Assembly: GCA_947259865.1 (NCBI GenBank) | Contig: CAMYNZ010000276.1 | Span: 1 to 9,975 of the forward strand | Length of the DNA stretch: 9,975 bases | DNA from: an uncultured Desulfobacterales bacterium | GTDB taxonomy: Bacteria > Desulfobacterota > Desulfobacteria > Desulfobacterales > G020354645 | Direction of reading: 5' to 3' | Shown: one piece after another, positions 7,197-9,975 of the stretch | Layout: the number at the start of each line of letters is the position of its first letter | Position numbering within the stretch: position 1 is the stretch's first letter | The notes under the pieces: model-generated | What the model was told of the DNA's origin: nothing | The model's database searches: none | What the model saw: only the letters and a program-made list of their open reading frames with translations | Program-made: the position numbers and the translations under genes

Positions 7197-7240
7197 GATT
7201 TTGGATACTGCCGCCCGATTCCAGTGAATTCTATTCTTTC

Positions 7241-8905
7241 TTATACATCACCGGATGTCTCGTCAAGCAAAATATTTTTTAATCTATTTATTTCTTTGGT
7301 GACTGTTTTTTCAATAACCTGAACCAGAACACCTTCAATCTTTTCAGCAAACATCTTTTTAACAACCCGCTCTACTGCAAGTTCAAGCTGTTCTGGAGAG
7401 ATCGAACTGATATCCGTAGAAACATCTTGCTCCAGTGAATCTATCTCTAATCGATTTTCAGTCGCCGGATCCTGAACCTTAATGGTTATGGGATCAGACT
7501 GTTTGTGTAAGGCCGAATCCTCGACTGTATCGAATTGAGAAATCTCATCCAGGATCTCTTGGGTTTTATAGATATCGTCCGGTTCTTCCGGCTGCGTCCA
7601 ATCCCCGGAGGGCTCTGTTTCTGAATCGAGGGTCATTCCCAAAGAGTCTGCAAAGCTCTCTTCTTTTTCAAAATCCAATCCTAGTTCCTCTTCGCGGGTA
7701 TCGTCATTGCGATCTGCGGGCTCCTCAGCGGCCATCGGCGGTTTTTCGGATTGCTGCTGATCAAGGTCTTCTTCTGCGAACTTGCTTTCAACCCCTTCAA
7801 CGACAGTATCTTCCGCGAGCGTTTCAGCGCTAAGGTCCAGGGATAATTCTTCCTCCCGGGCGCCGGTGGCATCTTCAAACTGGGTCGTATCGGCCTGAGG
7901 GTCAGCATCAAGACCCAGATTTAGTTCTTCATCGATGATATCCCTGTCTGAGTCCGTGAGCTCCAAATTATCCGCGGGCGTATCTTCGAACTGCTCTGAC
8001 GGTTCAGAGGGTGTTTGGGCGGCATTCTGCGTATTTGCCGTGTCATCCACAATTTCGTCGTCCAGGTCCAGCACAGATTCCTGATTCAAGCTTTCCTGAT
8101 CAGGGGTGAGTTCAACCGTATCTGCCTGGCCGGCATCTTTAACCTCGAGGTTTAATTCTCCCAGTTCTTTATCGATGGTTTCGCTATCCAAATCCGTTAG
8201 TTCCATCGTATCCGATTCATCCATCTGGGTTTCAACCGAATTTATTTCTTCAACCTCGGCCTGACCGTCCAGGTCAGCAACCCCGAAAGGTTCTTCCAGG
8301 GGCTTGTCCGCTTCGATCATGTTCGAAATTGCATCAGGTTTCTGATTTGCAGTATCTTTCAACCCGGTAGTGTCTTCCAATGCCGCCGAATCCAAATCTA
8401 AACTGAGTTCGTCGGCAATCGCCTCGCGATCTGAATCCGTGAGTTCCAGAACTTCTGCGTCACTGGCCTCCTCAACCACGGGACCTTGCTCTGAAGGCTG
8501 GATTGGCGAATCGTCCACCATATCCTCAATATCCATAATATCTTCTTCCCCTGCAGATGTTTCGTCGGCAAAGTCATCGAGGTCTATAATATCTTCAGCC
8601 GGTGGCGGGGATTCTGCCGCGATATCGCTCAGTTCGGTCATTCCTTTATCCATCCCGGGTGGTTCATCGAGCGTATCTGTTAAATCCATAATGTCTTCGT
8701 CTTCTTCGATGGGTATATCAGCCACCTCGGACAGATCAATTATTTCTTCATCGTCACCGCCGCCGGATATATCAGAGACATCCGTCAGTTCGACGATTTC
8801 GTCGTCGGGTGTTTTTAATACCTCATCTGCGAGTTCAAGGATCTCTTCGTCTTGCAGTTGGCCTTCAAATTGATTTGTTTTTTTGGGTTTATTTTTTTCC
8901 GGCAT
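7241..8905 (-). CDS. Acidic tandem-repeat protein with C-terminal helical segment, unknown function
   Basis: A 554-residue, highly acidic, soluble protein with no signal peptide or membrane segment. After a short basic start (MPEKNKPKKT), residues about 19-134 are seven tandem copies of a 16-17 residue unit with core (E/D)I(I/M)(D/E)L(T/S)(D/E) followed by a loose acidic, proline- or glycine-containing tail. A second unit, ELTDSDR then I-x-x-EL and a leucine/aspartate run, occurs at about 154-172, 235-254 and 315-333, with shorter EEELSLDL and EEELGLDF echoes at 351-358 and 405-412. The middle is probably disordered. Residues about 503-547 (ISPEQLELAVERVVKKMFAEK and onward) look like two amphipathic helices, the only part likely to fold. 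This layout recalls PopZ-type polar scaffolds (acidic disordered body, C-terminal oligomerising helices), but homology is not shown. ATG 8905 is chosen because GAGGG sits 4 bases upstream; an in-frame GTG at 8923 would add six residues and destroy that arrangement. Confidence 0.85.
   Translation of the reverse strand: MPEKNKPKKTNQFEGQLQDEEILELADEVLKTPDDEIVELTDVSDISGGGDDEEIIDLSEVADIPIEEDEDIMDLTDTLDEPPGMDKGMTELSDIAAESPPPAEDIIDLDDFADETSAGEEDIMDIEDMVDDSPIQPSEQGPVVEEASDAEVLELTDSDREAIADELSLDLDSAALEDTTGLKDTANQKPDAISNMIEADKPLEEPFGVADLDGQAEVEEINSVETQMDESDTMELTDLDSETIDKELGELNLEVKDAGQADTVELTPDQESLNQESVLDLDDEIVDDTANTQNAAQTPSEPSEQFEDTPADNLELTDSDRDIIDEELNLGLDADPQADTTQFEDATGAREEELSLDLSAETLAEDTVVEGVESKFAEEDLDQQQSEKPPMAAEEPADRNDDTREEELGLDFEKEESFADSLGMTLDSETEPSGDWTQPEEPDDIYKTQEILDEISQFDTVEDSALHKQSDPITIKVQDPATENRLEIDSLEQDVSTDISSISPEQLELAVERVVKKMFAEKIEGVLVQVIEKTVTKEINRLKNILLDETSGDV
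8504..8851 (-). repeat. Seven-copy array encoding 16-17 residue acidic repeats
   Basis: This part of the acidic-protein gene encodes residues about 19-134. The successive cores are EILELAD, EIVELTD, EIIDLSE, DIMDLTD, GMTELSD, DIIDLDD and DIMDIED, each 16-17 residues apart. The copies have diverged in sequence while keeping the hydrophobic-acidic pattern, which implies selection on the protein pattern rather than recent DNA duplication. Confidence 0.75.
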
Positions 8906-8907
8906 GT

Positions 8908-8914
8908 TACCCTC
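8908..8914 (-). promoter_or_regulatory. Ribosome-binding site deciding the start of the acidic-protein gene
   Basis: The minus strand reads GAGGG, then TAAC, then ATG at 8905. This is the clearest Shine-Dalgarno match in the window and favours ATG 8905 over the upstream in-frame GTG at 8923. Confidence 0.6.
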
Positions 8915-8970
8915 ATTTCTCACATTTTAGTACGCAATTAATGAATTTTAAAAATAAATTTAACACTTTA

Positions 8971-8999
8971 AGATTATCACAGGGTACAAAAGGTGTCAA
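8971..8999 (-). promoter_or_regulatory. Sigma70 promoter of the acidic-protein gene
   Basis: On the minus strand a perfect -35 TTGACA (8999-8994) is followed after exactly 17 bases by TAATCT (8976-8971), a reasonable -10 box. Transcription would begin near 8964, giving a leader of about 59 nt before ATG 8905. The leader carries the GAGGG ribosome-binding site. Confidence 0.65.
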
Positions 9000-9034
9000 G
9001 AAATTTGCTTTTACGTTTTTGCGGTAAAAAAAGA

Positions 9035-9062
9035 TTTACAGAGCAGCTGCTTAAATTATACA
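9035..9062 (+). promoter_or_regulatory. Possible rsmE promoter, giving a leaderless or near-leaderless mRNA
   Basis: TTTACA at 9035-9040 (5/6 to the -35 consensus) and TATACA at 9057-9062 (4/6) are separated by 16 bases. The start point would fall at about 9069, one or two bases before the rsmE ATG at 9071. A perfect TATAAT lies at 9063-9068 but has no -35 box at proper spacing. Moderate to low certainty. Confidence 0.4.
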
Positions 9063-9070
9063 TATAATTT

Positions 9071-9823
9071 ATGCGCTATTTTTTTATCAAAGATCCAAAA
9101 GCGGCAGGGACTCCATCCTTTCTCAAAGGATCAGATGCCAGACACATAAAAAATGTGTTGCGACTGAAGCCGGGCGCTAAAGTCGGACTGTTCGATGGAC
9201 AGGGCCTGGAGTATTCAGCCCGGATTGTCGCGTTTTCCGGCAATGATGTTGAACTTGAAATTTTGCAAAGCTTTCCGTCTGTTTCGGAATCTAATATAGG
9301 TATTATCGTGGCCCAGGCGTATCTCAAGGAAAGGAAAATGGACGGTCTTGTCAGACAGCTCACCGAGCTTGGTGTTACGAAATGGATACCGTTTTTTTCT
9401 GAAAGATCGGTTCCCAGACCTGATGGCTCGCGCCTGGCCAACCGCAGAAAGAGGTGGATAAAGATCACCCGGGAGACACTCAAGCAGAGCCGGAGAGGTC
9501 GCGTTATGGAAATCGGCAATGCGGTCTCCTTCGAAAAGATACTTAAACCTGCATGCGATTGTGATTTGAAGATTGTTTTTTGGGAAAATGAATCAAAACC
9601 TTTTACCTTAAAGGATTTCCAGGCGCCTGATTATGCGCCCAGGCAAATTTTGGTAATGCTGGGACCCGAGGGCGGCTTTAGCGCCTCTGAAATCGACAGG
9701 GTAACCGTGCATGGATTTACAACCGTGAGCCTGGGTCCGCGAATATTGAGAGCCGAAACAGCCACCCTGGCGGCTGTCACCCTGGTGCAATATCTTTTCG
9801 GGGACATGGGAAAAAAATCTTGA
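9071..9823 (+). CDS. rsmE: 16S rRNA (uracil-1498-N3)-methyltransferase
   Basis: S-adenosylmethionine-dependent SPOUT methyltransferase that modifies U1498 of 16S rRNA in the assembled 30S subunit. The 250 residues match the usual family length (about 240-250). The N-terminal PUA-like RNA-binding part (about 1-70) contains RHIKNVLRLKPGAKVGLFDG; the C-terminal knot domain carries KMDGLVRQLTELGVTKWIPF (89-108), LGPEGGFS at 197-204 and LGPRILRAETA at 221-231, which form the cofactor-binding trefoil knot. The family opening MRYFF sits directly at the ATG, so the start at 9071 is well supported although no Shine-Dalgarno precedes it. The gene is divergent from the acidic-protein gene, and its stop codon overlaps a TTGACA that may belong to the promoter of the downstream tRNA-Phe gene. 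Confidence 0.97.
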   Translation: MRYFFIKDPKAAGTPSFLKGSDARHIKNVLRLKPGAKVGLFDGQGLEYSARIVAFSGNDVELEILQSFPSVSESNIGIIVAQAYLKERKMDGLVRQLTELGVTKWIPFFSERSVPRPDGSRLANRRKRWIKITRETLKQSRRGRVMEIGNAVSFEKILKPACDCDLKIVFWENESKPFTLKDFQAPDYAPRQILVMLGPEGGFSASEIDRVTVHGFTTVSLGPRILRAETATLAAVTLVQYLFGDMGKKS

Positions 9824-9849
9824 CAAAGATTTGAGGTTCCATGTAGATA
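9820..9849 (+). promoter_or_regulatory. Possible tRNA-Phe promoter overlapping the rsmE stop codon
   Basis: A perfect TTGACA (9820-9825) contains the rsmE TGA stop codon. The best -10 candidate at suitable distance is TAGATA (9844-9849, 18-base spacer), a poor match; GATACT at 9846 is better but spaced 20. Transcription would start about 15-20 nt before the tRNA. The tRNA could instead be transcribed from upstream with rsmE. Confidence 0.4.
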
Positions 9850-9873
9850 CTGATGTCTAAATTAAATGACAGG

Positions 9874-9949
9874 GCCGAGGTAGCTCAGTCGGTAGAGCAG
9901 GGGACTGAAAATCCCCGTGTCGGCAGTTCGATTCTGTCCCTCGGCACCA
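9874..9949 (+). tRNA. tRNA-Phe (anticodon GAA), CCA encoded
   Basis: A 76-nt cloverleaf. The acceptor stem is GCCGAGG (9874-9880) with CCTCGGC (9939-9945), discriminator A at 9946 and encoded CCA at 9947-9949. The D arm is GCTC/GAGC. The anticodon stem GGGGA/TCCCC (9900-9904, 9912-9916) holds the loop CTGAAAA with anticodon GAA at 9907-9909. The T arm is GGCAG/CTGTC (one G-U pair) with loop TTCGATT. All standard positions are present, so the gene should be functional. No terminator is visible in the 26 bases that follow before the window ends. Confidence 0.98.
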
Positions 9950-9975
9950 TTTTAATCAAAAGCCTGCTATTTTCA

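Larger units (their letters stand above)
6852..7240. other. Gene-free stretch between the acidic-protein gene and valS
   Basis: This 389-base region contains no credible gene. It holds, in minus-strand order, the 3' flank of the acidic-protein gene, a MITE-like element (7018-7196), a probable intrinsic terminator (6957-6985) and the valS leader. I looked for a valS promoter and found only an AT-rich TATAAA-like box near 6887-6892 without a fitting -35 box. No T-box or other riboswitch-like structure is recognisable, as expected outside Firmicutes. Confidence 0.7.

Noticed and set aside
8370..8873. Long plus-strand reading frame rich in serine, opposite the acidic-protein gene
   Set aside because: Its serine/isoleucine pattern is the antisense image of GA-rich acidic codons (Asp/Glu/Leu repeats). 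The minus strand has the promoter, the ribosome-binding site and the meaningful repeat pattern.
9076..9519. 147-codon minus-strand frame opposite rsmE
   Set aside because: It is antisense to an intact rsmE and has no family features.

Overview
The window reads like a chromosomal housekeeping segment of a Gram-negative bacterium, most likely a sulfate-reducer-type deltaproteobacterium (Desulfobacterota, Desulfobacterales-like). That guess rests on the flavour of the LepA, ValS, rhomboid and RsmE proteins, the many REC/GGDEF-type signalling features, and two small repeat elements (a REP-like pair and a MITE-like palindrome) of a kind I associate with that group. No search was possible, so the placement is inference.

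Layout, left to right. (1) 1-1725, minus strand: lepA (elongation factor 4), its last residues cut off by the window edge. (2) 1726-1815: a short divergent promoter region with a near-consensus sigma70 promoter facing right. (3) 1816-2793, plus: a REC-GGDEF response regulator, a predicted diguanylate cyclase with an intact product-inhibition site. (4) 2794-3163: a convergent 3' intergenic stretch with a REP-like inverted pair and several small palindromes. (5) 3164-4132, minus: a rhomboid intramembrane protease with a DnaJ C-terminal-domain-like module fused behind the last membrane helix. (6) 4227-6851, minus: valS, apparently the upstream partner of the rhomboid gene, with an 11-residue gap in a normally conserved segment. 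(7) 6852-7240: a gene-free stretch with a probable terminator and a 179-bp MITE-like element. (8) 7241-8905, minus: a very acidic, repeat-built protein of unknown function with a C-terminal helical segment. (9) 8906-9070: divergent promoter region. (10) 9071-9823, plus: rsmE (16S rRNA m3U1498 methyltransferase). (11) 9874-9949, plus: tRNA-Phe(GAA) with encoded CCA.

Functional theme: four of the seven genes serve translation (lepA, valS, rsmE, tRNA-Phe), while the others concern signalling (c-di-GMP), membrane proteolysis and an unknown acidic scaffold-like protein. There is no phage, CRISPR or integrated island. The most unusual items are the rhomboid/DnaJ-CTD fusion, the ValS internal deletion, and the acidic tandem-repeat protein, whose layout (disordered acidic body plus short C-terminal helices) recalls polar scaffold proteins.
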